DNA of 64,000 nt from Ectocarpus siliculosus. Its lineage: Eukaryota; Sar; Phaeophyceae; Ectocarpales; Ectocarpaceae. The stretch covers positions 2,604,695 to 2,668,694 of the forward strand of contig FN649731.1 of the NCBI GenBank assembly GCA_000310025.1, in the 5' to 3' direction. Below the pieces are notes generated by a model, which did not search any database, had not been told where the DNA came from, and was given only the letters and a program-made list of their open reading frames with translations. Shown here piece by piece: positions 12,001-24,796 of this stretch (its first letter is position 1; each line of letters opens with the position of its first letter). A program made the position numbers and the translations under genes.

Positions 12001-13745
12001 CAAATCTACCCCGGCAGAGAGCTAAGAACCGACAGCACACCCTGACCGGTCTGACTTCGATCGGTGGAATAGGGAGCAAGAAATCAGTTGCGGTGTTCTC
12101 CCCTCTCTGACAAAAATCGGCTGTTTTTCCTGTCTCGTGGCGGTTTGGCCTGTTTCGGCGTCTCCATGCTTTTGGTGTGATGCGATATGCTTTTTTTACG
12201 CACGCGTGCCGAGCGATCATCAACAGCCAGCGTGCAGAATAGCAAGCCCTTCAGCGTAGGGTTGCTGGGAGCCCTTGATTGGAGCGATACGTCAAGAACT
12301 CAGGTCGCACTCGCCGATTGTGTCGTCTGGATTCACCAGCGGTGAACTTTTTGGGTTAGACAATCTGGGTGGGCACCATCCTGATTTATGCCAAGCTTTT
12401 CGGGTGGAGGCAACCCAAAAAGCTGAACCCAGATTTTGTCGACCCAAAAAACTGAAGAATCTGGCCGTATAAGAAGCCGGATTTTGCCCATCCTGAAAAG
12501 TGAAGCTTTTTGGGAAAGGAATCCAGGTGTATATGAAACAGCCTAACTACGGTAGTATTTAGGCGCGAAATGTTCTGGCAATAGGGGATACGCTGTCGCC
12601 GTTCGTTTGGACCATGCCATGTATGATGAGTAATTCGCACCAGGGTTGATGAGACAGCTGTGCGCGATATCGGATGCCACCACAGGGCAGCTCCTGCGGC
12701 ATTATTCGCCAGACCTGGAGGTTTTCCGGGTGTTGGGAGCAACGCCCGGCAGCACCAGCGGCCGCATGGTTGGGGGTGGAGAGCTTGCCGATCTTGCGAG
12801 CATGGCGAGGTGGGTGATCCACCGAATGCTATTTTTGTTTGACTGCGGTGTTGTTGCCGTTTCTGGCTTTTGGCTCTCACGGTGAAGAGCGTCCACAAAA
12901 TAATGTTTTGTCGGTCACTGAAATGCCAAATGCTTATCCAGTTGAGTTGCTTTGGCAACAGCCGTTGGCCGCTGCCGTCTTGTAGAATAGCAGCCATGAA
13001 GAAATGAGATGAAATTGTTCCCTTGGAGTTCCTTCGCTTCTCACGCCCCACACTGCTTGATTGGTCTAGTGCACGTACACTCGACATTTTTCTTCGAAGC
13101 GCCGTGCAGCAGTGGTTGTTTTACTTCTCCCTCTCGCCCTCCGTTGACGCGACTCGTGAAGGACAAGCGTTGTCGTTGACTTTGCCGGGCAGCTCAAGGG
13201 GTTGCAAGCATCCGCTGTGGCGTACTCCGATCTGTCTATCGAAGGCAGTGCAGATGAGGCTGCGAAAGGGCTGTTTCGGGCTCTCAGATGGGCAGAAACA
13301 CAGCCATCGGCGCAGCGACTTCTCATCGCCGGTGGGTGTGCCAGTGTCCCTGGCGAAAAGGACACATTGTTGAAGGTTGATTTTCCAAACTCCTGGGATG
13401 CTTTGTATTTTGTGTCGCCAGACCAGGTGGTTGGCACCAACGAGATTAGTCGCTGTCTGAATAGCTCCAACAGGACTTGCGGCCCAAGATAGGTTGTGTG
13501 GTCACGCTCAAACCGGACGAGAGGAGTGTTCACCAGGGTTGACTACATTACTGCAAGGTTTACCGTGCGCCGTTTGTCTAGCACCCACACAGTTTATCGC
13601 CTATCGCCCACTGTAACCCTTTGCCTGTGATTCTGTTTTTGTGTCTGGAACAGGTCTCCCGAGCAAAAGCAACGGCGACATGGCGGCTGCCGTCAACGAT
13701 CGTATTTATCGCTCCGCATCTGGGAAAACCATCTCCGTGGAGTAA
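9074..13745 (+). CDS. SUA5: Threonylcarbamoyl-AMP synthase (Sua5/YrdC family)
   Basis: The enzyme makes threonylcarbamoyl-AMP from Thr, bicarbonate and ATP for the t6A37 modification of ANN-decoding tRNAs. Exons join in phase: 9074-9237, 9571-9632, 10199-10346, 10871-11039, 11410-11747, 12686-12809, 13162-13331 and 13654-13745, about 422 residues. The YrdC domain shows LRSGKLVAFPT/ETVYGLGANAL, AKQRPLTDPLIVHV, WPGPLTLIAKA, GVRCPAHP and VPVAAPSANRFGHVSPT, then GVGIESTV. A charged linker follows (EEEREREARGSLKDEP), then APGQLLRHYSPD and the C-terminal Sua5 domain (VVVDFAGQLKGL, AYSDLSIEGSADEAAKGLF, AVNDRIYRSASG). Having both domains marks the long Sua5 form rather than the short YRDC form. The 5' end is open: the acceptor at 9073 needs a preceding phase-2 exon, possibly 8399-8688. 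Confidence 0.93.
12345..12520. repeat. Cluster of short direct and inverted repeats in a SUA5 intron
   Basis: CCCAAAAAGCTGAA and CCCAAAAAACTGAA occur as direct repeats. GAAGCTTTTTGGG and ACTTTTTGGGTT lie as inverted copies on both sides, with CAGATTTTG/CGGATTTTG variants between. The segment can fold in several ways and looks like a nested small fold-back element between SUA5 exons 5 and 6. Confidence 0.55.
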
Positions 13746-14951
13746 GCACAGTCTACGAAACCCAACCCTTCAGCGCTCCAGTGGGGCAGCTCCAAAGAAG
13801 CGCATGATTCACGATATGGGACTGTTGTTCATGTGGACAGTGTACCCCCACCGTTACAATTAAGTCCATCAACAGCACCATTGGAATGGGCGGGACTCCA
13901 GCTGTATCCGGGGTAGGGCTGCACTATTCGGGTACGTATCGGTGAAGTTGCACATGCTCATGGTGTAACCATGGCTTGCTTGCGTAGATGCGAGGGTAGT
14001 GAGAGTGTTAAAGCAACCAAAGGTCGAAGGCCACGGGGCATCCACACTTCAGTGTCAAGGGGGTATCTGCGGCTTCGGGCGCTGCATACCAATCTTAATC
14101 TTGCATGTGCGAGGTGGAGAGGTGTATCCCGCCATCATAACGGCAGGTGTGATTATTACAGTTGGCGGCACTCCGGCCATCTGGTTAGGTTATTTCGCCC
14201 GCGCCACCCACACACTACTTGCCCACTAGAACAATACAGCAGTAGTGCCAAGAAAGATGCCGCCCGAACGTCGACCAACCAAAATTGGTGCCTGCATCGT
14301 CAGAGCTTGTTCCAAGAGACACCAGCAGGAGTGACGGAGCAGTCACACCTACCAATGCCTTCCCCCCCTTTGGGAAAAACAATCAATGGTGTTAGTGTCA
14401 CGAGGATACACACTTTGCGCTAGGAAGCTGCCGCCAGATGGTCATCAGCACCCCGCCTGCAACACCTTGCGGGCAACCCACGCGCGACTGTCCCCAAGCC
14501 CGCCCGGCCTTCCTAAACAACCTAGACATGTCGTCATCACCAGCTCCCGTCAGTATCCTGCCCGGCCTTCGGCTGGCTAAACGAGGCCAAGCTCCATTCT
14601 GTGTCCACCTGCGAGACAACGGCAAACAAGAATTGCATGTAGAGAAGAAAACACGGGGTAAACCTCGATACTGCTGTAGCGGTGCGGGAAGGTAGGGACG
14701 ACCCGTGACGAGGAGGCAGGTCGACAAAGGTGCTACCATTTCCGCTGATACCTCTTCAGCTTTTGGATGGGAGTTTCGACCTCCACGTGAGAAGGATGTG
14801 CGACACAGCAGTCTGCTGCGTCCCAAAGGACCATCGGCATCAATACCAATAGTAAACGACGTCGCAAGGGCGTGTTCCACAGGAGTAACCTCGCGCATGC
14901 GAAACGTTTAGGATGTGCGAGCAACTCTCCGCGGGTGTGCCCCCGTGGTAC
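13746..14951. other. Convergent spacer between SUA5 and PSMB4
   Basis: The two genes end facing each other here. The final PSMB4 coding exon should lie in this interval on the minus strand but could not be identified. A 166-codon minus-strand frame (14398-14898) shows no domain and is not the expected proteasome tail. ACAGCAGT/ACTGCTGT copies are at 14236, 14670 and 14805. Confidence 0.4.
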
Positions 14952-17705
14952 CTTGTACGCGTCGCTGACGACCGTGCCCTCCGCGGTGGCCTTCGCGATC
15001 TGGATCCGGTTCAGCGCCCGGCAATCGCGGTAAAAGAGCACCCGCATGCAGTCCTCCAGCAAAGCCCTTTCATTATAGATCCAACCACCGCACGCAAAAG
15101 CAGCAGGACAGACAGGTTAGAGGGACGAGGGGAGAAACACGGATCTGGTCCATCTCTCTCGGTGGGTGATTCGTCCTCATTCTACAATGCCCATCTGGCA
15201 TCAATCTCCCGGGTTTGGTTCATCGTCATCGATCGGTGCCTAGAAATAATCAGCCCGTGGATATATCTTTCATATTTCTCGATGTCAAAGGTCTGCAATC
15301 AAGCTGATGATAGACACGGTAGGGCGAAGCACCTTTAACCGTTTGCACCAAATAAGGACGGATCCGGTTGCTGAAATTTCGTCAAATACAAACTCCGCCC
15401 GCCTCGATTTCACACAGCGACCAAACCGAGCTCCGCATTGGCGACTTGAGGGGATTGTTCCAAGGATTGTTCCTAGCTTTCACCTAGCCTCTCCCTCCTC
15501 CAGGTCCGGCCTCCACTTCTTGCGAAGGATGGGCAGCGCCAGGTGTCCACCGAAACCCGTGGCCAGAATGTTGTCCTCATAGCAAGTCCTGTCATTGTGA
15601 GCAAGCCCCAGCACCGTTGATGTCAGGATTTCAATTTAGGCACAGATATTGAGGCACGCATGTGGAAATGACCATGCGGGGTACAGCAGTCCAGGAAGAA
15701 ACGACGCACAAGAGAGGCATCAACGATTGATCTTCCGTCGCCAAACAAAAAGCTACAAGTAGAAAAATGAGTCCTGGCATTGCTGCCTTCAAAACTCTGC
15801 ATCATTCCACGACCCCTGCACACATTTTCAGCGCACAGCAGTATCGCTTCATGTGGTTCACCGGCCCGACATCGACACAGCGATTTATTTCCCTGCTTCC
15901 TTGTGAATCCTCAAAAAGTCGGTGCTACTGTAGAAGGGATACTCCTACGGCTGATTTCTCACCCGATGTGGTCAACAGAGCCAAGGAAAGCGGTACCGTC
16001 CTTCTTGCAGCCGGCGATGAGCAGGTAGTTCCACAGCGGGTTGAATTTGTTTCTGTTCGCCGTGAGAGACGCGACAGATGGAAACACAGGACGGGCGCAT
16101 GCAGATGGTTTTCGTGAAGACAATCAACACCCACACCCATATCCAGATGGAACACAGAGCGATCGCATGGGTGCGAAATATCACCCTTACTTCACAGCAG
16201 TGTAGTCGGTTCCACCAAACAGCTGGCGCGCACACAAATATGGTCGTGGCTGGGTGTGGTCAGAACTCAATTCAGACAGTCAGTCAGGCAGCCAGCTACG
16301 TACGTCGAAAAACGCGTCACGAAATCCGCCAGCATGTGGAGTGGAGCAAGAAGCAGCGAAGGCTCACCTGCGGTTGTACATGATGGTCCTCAGCAGGTTG
16401 TAGATCTCTGCGGGACTCCTCTCGAAGCCGTCGTCCATGTTGACGTCGTACTGGTGGTAATCTTCGAGGGTCTCCATGATGTGCTGGAAGTCCGAGTACT
16501 CCCCCGAAGCCCCGATCAGCGTGCACTCACCCACCCTGCATCAAGAGAAGAGTAAAGTCACCCAAAAAGTGTTCGCCAGCGACAGCTTACTTACAGTGGC
16601 GAATCATATCTACCGACCCCACGCAGATATATCAACACGACATGGATAGATGGAACGGAAACCAGGTGGCCCAGGTGTCGACACGTTGCGGCCTTTGCCT
16701 GAGAATTGTCTGTATGCTTGAAACGAAGAACTTTCGGTGCTCATTGACCATCACACAACGTACACGCGATGAACGCAGCAGCATCACATGTCGGGCGGGA
16801 CACAACTGCAACGCATCAGACATACACAGCAACGAGTTCGGTGTTTCCTAAAACGACACCAACGCCGACTATCGAACGCATCGCCCCGCCCCAAAACGAC
16901 AACAACCAGGCATCCCTCACATCGAACCCAGCGGTCAAGGCGGTGCTGCGGGGAGCACACGCCCGGAGCACCGTAAAAACTAGGCATGAATCTCATGAAA
17001 AAACTCACGGTTTGAGGCGTTCGACGTTCTTGTAGCGGGCCAAGCTGCCGTACGACGCCAAGGTATCCGCCGCCAGCATCACTCCGTCCCTGCCCGTCAC
17101 GAAACAACGGGGGCCACCACACACACGAGAGGGCATATATTTCACTCCACCTTGGCCTCTGCATGCGCTAGAGATCGCACGCGTGCTAGGCAGACGTGAT
17201 CAGCTTTTCGCTCGCACCGTGTACTGTACTGGCTATAGAGCGTAACGATCCCCTAGGCTCGTGCTCGACGTTCAGATCTCACCCAGCAACGCCCGAGCAA
17301 CCTCTCGAGAGCACGGCTAGCGGTTGGTGTTGTCGTCTTTGTGAGACAGGCTGATACGGAAGGTCGCTATAATATCTACCAGAGCACAACAAGTAGAATT
17401 CCGCTTCAGACTGCCAGACTCGAGCTTTGGAACGTAGATTTCCAAGATGCCTTCATCGATGGACCCACGCAACGGCGGTAGGGGTATGCAAACAGCCCGA
17501 ACGCGACACCGATCGCACCGACTCGATTCCGTCTTTCATCCACCGCCGTGCACGTCGATCGCACCATGTCTACAAAAGATCGAAATCGAACGATTGTCGT
17601 GGTAGCTCTACGCCACCATCCTTGTAGACCTCACTTGTACTTGATGCCCAGAACCGAAGTACCCGTGACGATTGGCTGTGACGTGTGCTGCCTTGTGCCG
17701 TCCAT
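14952..17705 (-). CDS. PSMB4: Proteasome subunit beta type-4 (beta-7/Pre4)
   Basis: A structural, non-catalytic beta subunit of the 20S proteasome core. Minus-strand exons, 5' to 3': 17705-17635, 17089-17009, 16535-16368, 16052-15963, 15588-15484 and 15066-14952, all in phase, 210 residues. The start ATG gives MDGTRQHTSQPIVTGTSVLG, a short N terminus before the family motif. Then come DGVMLAADTLASYGSLARY, CTLIGASGEYSDFQ, NPLWNYLLIAGCKKDGTAFL, NILATGFGGHLALPILR and CMRVLFYRDCRALNRIQIAKA. No Thr nucleophile follows a processing site, as expected for this non-catalytic subunit. The last residues (after SDAYK at 14952) probably come from one more small exon that was not found. If exon 6 is read through instead, the frame continues to a stop at about 14733. 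Confidence 0.92.
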
Positions 17706-19324
17706 CGCGGCCGTGGCGTGCCCCGCTCCTCGAGCGGGACCGGCAGCGGAGTGGCAGAGCATGCTCGATGAAATCAGGGGTGAAAGCAGGAGGAAAGCTG
17801 CAGAAGACAGCAAGTGTGCGAGCATGCAACGGCTTTTAAAAGCTGCCACGAACGCGCAACAAGGCACCGAGCACGCGGCAGGGAGTGTACGGGAGGGGTT
17901 AGCTTGAGCTGGCATGTATCAAACCCGTACCTCGCGGCTGTCTGTCTGTCTGTCTACCTCTTTCTACACCTGCGCGCTCGTGGCGATGCCCACGCTATCC
18001 TGTGCGTGCATCGCAAGGTTCTCCCTCATCTCGAGCGTCCTCCATTGGCTCTGTTAGGGGCTGCCAGATCGGCTGATAAGCTGGACTGAACAACCGAGAC
18101 GGATTGAACAAAAGTAACCCAGCGGGAGACCCGTGCAGCGCAGAGTTACTTGTGACTGCAAGCATACCTAGGAGTTGGTTGCGGCGATCATGGCCGTACC
18201 GGTTCCTTTCCGTAATGTTCAAGTACAAGTATGGCATCTCGTTTGTCTTCGGTACAGCATTTGTCTACTTTTAAGTACAGAGCACAATTCCAAGTGGGCC
18301 TGAAATCTCCCCAAACCGCACTACATACTACATACACGCTTCCAACGCGGCGCCGGAGCCAGATGGAAACACCGCGTGTCTCGCAATCGTTCAGCTGGAA
18401 CAAACACTTGCTGGTGCTCACACGGTACTGCCGTAAACTACGTAGACACACCGCTGTCACCTAGGGTTGCTACAGCCACGTTGGCCAAGAACTTACTTCA
18501 CACAAGCGTTGGAATCGCCTGAAGACAGGCACATTGCCCTGCGACCTAAGGCACGGGTAGAGTTTGCTCGTACTCCACGCTACAGCAGTACACCTTCGCA
18601 CAACGCAGCAGATACGATCGACTTCGTTGCACCGCTGCTCTGCTGCAGCTGTAAGTTCATCAGAGATGGCACTGCAGAAAACATCTAAACAAGCTTGCTT
18701 GTGCTATTGCACCATACACGCTTCAACTTGAGTGGGCTCACCTCTTTGTGTCCGTGCACAACTATAGCACTTGTTGGGGTGGTACTGGGAGCTGTGCAAC
18801 GTCCAAGTCCGAGATAAAGGCAGTGAGCTCTGCCGAGGTCCTCAACGGGGGCCCCGTGATTCTATTATTTTCTAGTTACCCTGCCAACGGCTGTGCGGGT
18901 AGCCACGAACCGCCCTGGCGCCTGGGTTGTCTGAGAGTGTTGGCTGTCTCTCTCCCCCCCTGCCTATCTCCTCTCTCTGCCTCTCTCTCTCTCTATTTCT
19001 CGTCACGCGTGGGCTGTGTGCTAGACAAGGACGACACACTAGGATCCAGGTGGGCAAGGTTATGTTTAATCTGTGCAGGCTGGCAAAGTAGCAAAAGACA
19101 CCACCACGGAGCTTCCTTTTATTCAAATGTTTTGGGCTACTTCACGGGCACGGCACACAGCAGCGTGTTCTCTGTCAGGCTGCTGTCACAGGGTTGCTAG
19201 CAGCTGGCTGCTATGAAGTGTCGTAGATTGAGATACCAAATGAAGTTTTGAAGTTTTGCCGCCGTTGAATTGTGCTTCCCCTGATCTCTTTTCATTATCA
19301 GGTGCACCGAGATTGTAAGGGAAG
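17706..19324. other. Divergent intergenic region PSMB4 / SNRPG
   Basis: The promoters of both genes must lie here. The region contains short pyrimidine microsatellites (TGTC-type at 17938-17955 and CT-rich at 18945-18998) and one ACAGCAGT at about 18591. TTATCAG at about 19298-19304, just upstream of the SNRPG ATG, looks like the 3' end of a 5'-UTR intron. No further gene was recognised. Confidence 0.45.
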
Positions 19325-20423
19325 ATGGCTAAGGGAGGGCCGGACTTGAAACGCTACATGGACAAGACGTTGTCGCTGAAGCTCAATGGAAACAGAACAG
19401 TCAAGGTGAGCGTACGAAAGTAACGAGTTGTCGTCAAGGTGCTAGACTAGAATACGTGTACCTCAGCACGTTGTTGAACGCCCTTGCTACCATATCGCTG
19501 AAAGAAATACCCATGGTAAATCCCCGTAGAGCCGGCCTTTTTTTCAGCTTTAGTCTAGACGTGCGACCGTTCCAGAAGTGGAGCCCGGCGTGTACGCGAC
19601 CCTCTGCATCTCTGGACATGCCCAGCGAGGGAATCTCCTGTGTTGGATCCCGTAGTAACCGCCAACAGCGTATTACAACGCCAACAGCGCATTTACGTTG
19701 CGATTGGATCATCGGTCAACCCGTTTGGAGTCACAACGCTCTGCTGCACTTCTGCACTTCTTCGGTGTGTAGACGGGTATACGTAGGCCTATTTGAGCAA
19801 CCTCTTCTTGGTGACTCCAGTGCATTACAGCAGTACTCGACCGTTCAGGCGTCGAAAAAAGATGCGAGCAATCAGTGTGCCGGCAAACGGTTCTCCGCGC
19901 CTCCGATTCTGGTTGCGATCAACTTATCTCACACAAAGGGCCATGCCTGACCCTGGACACGCCCGTCAACCGAGCGCCGCCCCTCCTCCAACGTGACCTT
20001 TTTAAACCCTTTGGTTGACGTTGAGGAAGACGTACAAGTATGCATGCCCTCGAAAATCCGGCGAAGCTCTTTGGTCACGATATCGGTAGACCGAACACAT
20101 GCATCCCAGGGGCGATCCTCTGTTTCCCACCATCGTACTCTTCACACGGGACTATCGCTCACAAAGCCATCACCGGCGCAGGCCTTTGTCCGCCCGCATT
20201 TTTGTCCTTGGCCGCGGGCTGAGGTTAATATCAATTGCTGTTTTGTCGTGACCTGACGGATTGCTCGCCCTTTCAGGGCGTCTTGCGAGGTTACGACCCG
20301 TTCATGAACCTGGTGCTAGACGAGACGACAGACCCCGCCTCCTCCGACAAGAAGATGGGGATGGTCATCATCAGAGGAAACAGCGTCGTGCAGTTCGAGA
20401 TCCTCGACCCGCTCCGATTCTAA
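19325..20423 (+). CDS. SNRPG: Small nuclear ribonucleoprotein G (SmG)
   Basis: SmG is one of seven Sm ring proteins that bind the Sm site of spliceosomal U1, U2, U4 and U5 snRNAs. Two exons, 19325-19405 and 20277-20423, join in phase 0 to 75 residues, the usual family length. Sm1 shows PDLKRYMDKTLSLKLNGNRTV, then GVLRGYDPFMNLVLDE. Sm2 shows MGMVIIRGNSVVQFE. The start ATG is followed by AKGGPDLKR, matching the short family N terminus. The first ORF does not extend upstream, and an acceptor just 5' of the ATG suggests a 5'-UTR intron. Nothing is odd in the coding sequence. Confidence 0.97.
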
Positions 20424-20965
20424 AGCGACCCTGTTTGGTTCTGTAGACATGTATCGTACTCGTGGTGGCGCTATTGAGCAACAATTTCTGCGGCACACAG
20501 GAAAACGGGGTTGAATGATGAATGTTTCCAGCGCCCTCTAGCTTGTGCTCGACACCGAGATGGATGTCTTCGTGTGGGAACTAGCTGACTGGTGGTGAGC
20601 GTCCCAAGTACGGGGGAGGTCTGCAACAGCATAGTGTTGTTTGACGTTCGTTAGGCTGTTGATTTCGGTGTTTTTTTTGTGGCTGTCTTTGCCCCAAGAA
20701 GGCCTTTGTTTTTGGATCATCGCCTGAGTCCGATTCGCTCGTTGGTAGGATAGTCCTACACCGCACAAGGTGTCGGCCTGCGCTGAAGAGGCGAGAGGGG
20801 TTTCCCTCTTCGCATACCATCAGGGTGTCTGTCGTACGAGCGCCGCGCGGTGTGCATGTGCCACCGGAAGAGAGCCCCTTTTTGTTTGTCTTACCTCGGG
20901 AAGAAGGAGTTCATTGTGCCCTCCACTCACTGAAAAGACTCCACCACATCCCGTTCGACTGTGGA

Positions 20966-21016
20966 TATATCTCGAATGGGTAGTCTTTCTGTGTGTGTTT
21001 TTATTATTCCTTAATT
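20966..21016 (+). repeat. 51-bp dispersed repeat, copy A
   Basis: This 51-base block (starts TATATCTCGAATGGG, ends ATTCCTTAATT) is identical, in reverse complement, to 36038-36088. Flanking bases do not match. A diverged version of its middle part is at about 24412-24440. Confidence 0.9.
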
Positions 21017-21671
21017 GTGCAAGGGCGTTACGAGGCTCGGGTGAGCATTTTTCGTGGCCCGCTACACGCCAAGGTGCTACTTTGGTATGCGCTATTGTAT
21101 GCATACGACGACACCATGCGTGCACTCTGTTGTAAAAAGTGAGAACTGGACGAGAGAGTCTTCGGCCTCTAAGTGTGCAAGTGTTCGTGCGTTGCATGTG
21201 ATATCTACTCGTACGCATGCTTCATGGAGTGATGATCGTTTCCACTCACTAACTTTCGTGGCCACCCCATCAACCGTGAGGTAGATGGGAGGAGAACAGG
21301 AGCAGACGTCCAGAGAAGTGCTGTAAGGGAGATGACGCATGGGATGCTCGAGTACCAGCAGAGCATATGTTCTGAAACAACAGCAGCAGTACTACTGGTA
21401 CAGCGCCCAATCGTCGAACTTCTCTTGTCTCAACGGCGAAGAACGTACGTACGTAGACTACAGTTCTCTTGTGGTATTCGCCACATTTCGCTTTCGCGCA
21501 GCACTTGCACGTTGCCACACGACGTTGTGTAACCTCCCGCCTCACACGCCTGCTGGCATGTTCCGACCGGAATCGCCACTAACTACGTGAGTGGTCCCCG
21601 CACTCATCATCTTACCTGTCTGTGGTGCTTCCATGAAAACGAAAATTACCTTCTCAGAAGGTGTACTGATT

Positions 21672-22257
21672 GATCGGAGACGGGCGGAGACAACACAAAA
21701 CATTATCTACTCGACGACAATAATTAGTATTCGTTTTAAGTTTTAAAGAATGGTGGAGGAAGTCTTTCGAACGACGACTTCGCCCCCGTATAGTCTAGAC
21801 CTGCATGGCGGCGTGCATACATGCGTCATTGGGTCAGCCGGTCAAATCCCATAGCACGTGTCAGTTTGACCGGTACAGGTATTAGATACTAGAACGTGTA
21901 GTCTACTGATCGGAGACCGGCGGAGACACAACATAGACTATGTACACTCTCAACACGACAACAATGAGCATCTAATCTTTCGTATGCATACTTGTACAAT
22001 GTACTCTCGTCTAGATGTTCGTTGATTTTGTGTTGTGTTCTGTTCCCTTTCAAGGAATGTACTATATAGTCTAGCAGTGGAGGACGGGCTTTCAACGACG
22101 ACTAATACACGTACTACGTTGCTCCTTAGGCCTGCATGGCGGAGACTGCGTACATGCGCCAATGCGTCAGCCGGCCAAATCCCATAGCACGCGTCAGTTG
22201 GACCCCACCACCTACAGATAGACATCAGATAGATCTATGGGTGTGTAGATCGGAGAC
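21672..22257. repeat. Diverged tandem duplication (2 copies plus a partial third)
   Basis: GATCGGAGAC starts units at 21672, 21908 and 22248. Copies 1 and 2 share, in the same order, the GGCGGAGACAACACA-type start, an ACAATxAxxAT core, CTGCATGGCGG, a TACATGCG block, GTCAGCCGG and AATCCCATAGCACG. Unit lengths are about 236 and 340 bases because of indels. No coding potential is evident. It could be an arrayed non-autonomous element. Confidence 0.75.
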
Positions 22258-23998
22258 AAAAGAATCATTGCAACTTATGTTCTACAATAATATAACCGCC
22301 CGTGCAGTGGTGGGGGGTTCCAGCACATGAAAAAGTGAAAAAGTTCTTCACACCACACGCGAAACAAAGAAAAAGAGCTTCTTTTTTTTTTTTCGCGTTT
22401 ACCCCGTGTGCACCCCAGGCAACAAACACATCGATAGACAGACAGACTCGATCCCCCGGAGACCGGAGACACAAGGAGAGGGGAAGGAGCAAAGAGGACC
22501 AGGAACAAGGAGAGAGGAAAGCGATACCCTCTCTGGCCTGTCTATGGTCGGAGACAGCAGTAGCAGGAGAGCGTGGAGGAACCAGAGATAGGAAAGAAGG
22601 ACCGAACGCGGTGTGTGTGTGAGGGGAGAGCTCGAGAGCCAACTTGCGTGTTCGTGAGTTGGCCCTACCTACTGCTTCTGATCGGATGCGCCACTCCGCC
22701 ATCCGTCTTCACCATCGACATAACAGTGGACCGTGGAGGAGATTGGAAGGTGAGCGTGTAGTCCGACACGCCCCCCCTTGTTGGGTAACCTTAGAAGGGC
22801 GAGCGTCTTCGAGTACATAAGAGATAACTCGGCTCAACTTTTTTGTGAGAATTTCTACAAAGTGCGCGTGTTTACGTATTGCCGCTGGCGCTGCGGATTG
22901 GAAGGATGGATGCACAGAGAGTAGAGAGAGACGAGCACCTCGCCTAATCCTGAAGTAGTTACAGATGCATGTCATAGCAGCAGTGTCGCTGGCGCTGAAC
23001 CCAACTCTTCCCCCGCACAAGAGAAAACGCACGGCTGCACGTAACATCCTCCCAACGAACACATATCGCCGTGTGTGTCGTAGCTTGTGTGTTATGCCGC
23101 AAAAATCGGTGTGTTTGTGGTATGTTCTAGAAGCGGTCCCGACGACAAGCCTCTGCTGTTCCTCCATCTTATCTAGCATGGGCGTTGATCGGGTAAGCTG
23201 GTGGACATCCTGTCTTTGTGCTAGCTTTGTCTAGCACTCGTCATCAAGTACAGCCGGCACAATCCAACAAAGCACGGTTGAGCGAGAATATATTTTACAC
23301 TAAATTAGTACCAGTTTTATGCCGACCGGCCTGAAAATTACGTGACAGAGGCACAACTACCCACATGTACTACTGATGTATGTACAGCAGTTCGGGAGGG
23401 ATGTGTTGCAGTTCCTACAGCATTATTGTAGTGAGTGGGATGTGGCATGTTCTCTCAAAATCCGTGCGAGAAGCCTATTTAGTGTACAAGGCAGAGCTTG
23501 TCTCTGTCTCACCTCGACTCTCTGACTCTGACACATGAATCACGCGTGTGTGACCTCTTTATTGCTGTGCACCTGAAATCCGGTGTAATTTAACATTATA
23601 GGCGAGGGCTCTACAATGACGTCGCAGGAGACGTCTATGAAAGACGGAATGGAAACCGGTGTAGCTTCGGGCTCAGGCACTGCGGAAGGTTTTGCGCGCC
23701 AGGGATGCGACGATGGCCGGCGGCTCAGTCACCAGCACGGCGGCCAGGCGGACGGGAAGGCGAGTTGGGTTGTTGCTCCTTAGGCTCACGCGGCTGGCGT
23801 GGCGCGCCACTGGTGGCATCGGATTGATGTTTTTTATCCCACAAAATCGTATCATGTGCACAATACACCGTAAGTATCACGTGCACAATATGGAGAACTT
23901 ATTGCGGAGTGGACTAGACTATCTGTCGTTGACTTTATCGGCTTGCGGACTCTCGGGTCCATTTTATTTTCGTATACCTTTTTGGGTAAGTTAGCCTG

Positions 23999-24089
23999 TG
24001 ACCACGGGAATCGACCCCGTCAAGTGTTGGACTAGTACGGACAGAAGAAGGTACTAGGCAGAGAGAACGGAACGGTTTTTAATGTGAAG

Positions 24090-24140
<51 letters not shown>
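23999..24140 (+). repeat. SINE-like element with (AAC)n tail
   Basis: The element runs from TGTGACCACGGG to TTTTTAATGTGAAGAC and then an uninterrupted AAC repeat to about 24140. In reverse complement the 5' part contains GGGGTCGATTCCC, close to a pol III B box. The same ends appear in the copies at 24797-24905 and, inverted, at 42062-42166. Confidence 0.7.
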
Positions 24141-24472
24141 CTGTACGTTCTATTTTTGACGGGTCACCTACATACCATATGGTATTCTATCGCACATACA
24201 CGGCCCGTCCTTGCAAGAACACAGCCGCCCCATCCTCCTCTCCTCAACCCTCCTTTTTAAGCTTAACAATGGGGTGTGCACGTGTCTGTGGCTGTAGGCG
24301 GTGGACACGGTGTGAAAAAGCTGTTGATGTCTGACTACTGTATTGTAATATCCGACTTGTCCATTGATGTTTGTCACAGGTGCCCAAACAAGTAATTGCG
24401 GTGCTACTTAATAGCCTTTCTGTGTGTGTATTTATCCTTACCATTTATTGCGCTACAAGTAGTTCGTGTGTA

Positions 24473-24645
24473 CACAGAGGGAAGAGAGTGCTGAACTCTT
24501 CTCGCATTAAAAATCGAAGGCAAAGTACCGCAAGAGGGGAGGGTAGAGAGGGGCTCTTCTGTGTGACCACGGGTTGGAGTAAACGGCACTAGTGCTGTGA
24601 GCGCTGATTTGAAGTGAAGACAAAAAAAAAAATAATAATAATAAT
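24473..24645 (+). repeat. SINE-like dispersed repeat, copy 2
   Basis: It begins CACAGAGGGAAGAGAGTGC, matches the element at 3730-3895 along its length apart from a short deletion in the purine-rich part, and ends TGAAGTGAAGAC followed by an A run and TAA repeats. The A-rich tail at this end fixes the orientation as plus. Confidence 0.8.
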
Positions 24646-24796
24646 GGTACAATAAAAAATATATACATATCCCGGTTAGTTTTCTTCTTCGTTTGGGTGA
24701 CAAATCGCGTCTCGGAGGACTTTTCGGGTCCAGGTTTGTTTGATTTTTGGAAAGGTGTATGCATACATACCTCCTTTTTTGGAGTGTACCGTAGTT

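Noticed and set aside
12386-13087. 233-codon minus-strand frame
   Set aside because: Antisense to the SUA5 exon with HYSPD, and partly made of the intronic fold-back repeat (KSGF motifs).
22709-23179. 156-codon minus-strand frame in the SNRPG-transporter gap
   Set aside because: Cys/His/Arg-rich without domain; no splice-consistent neighbour was found.
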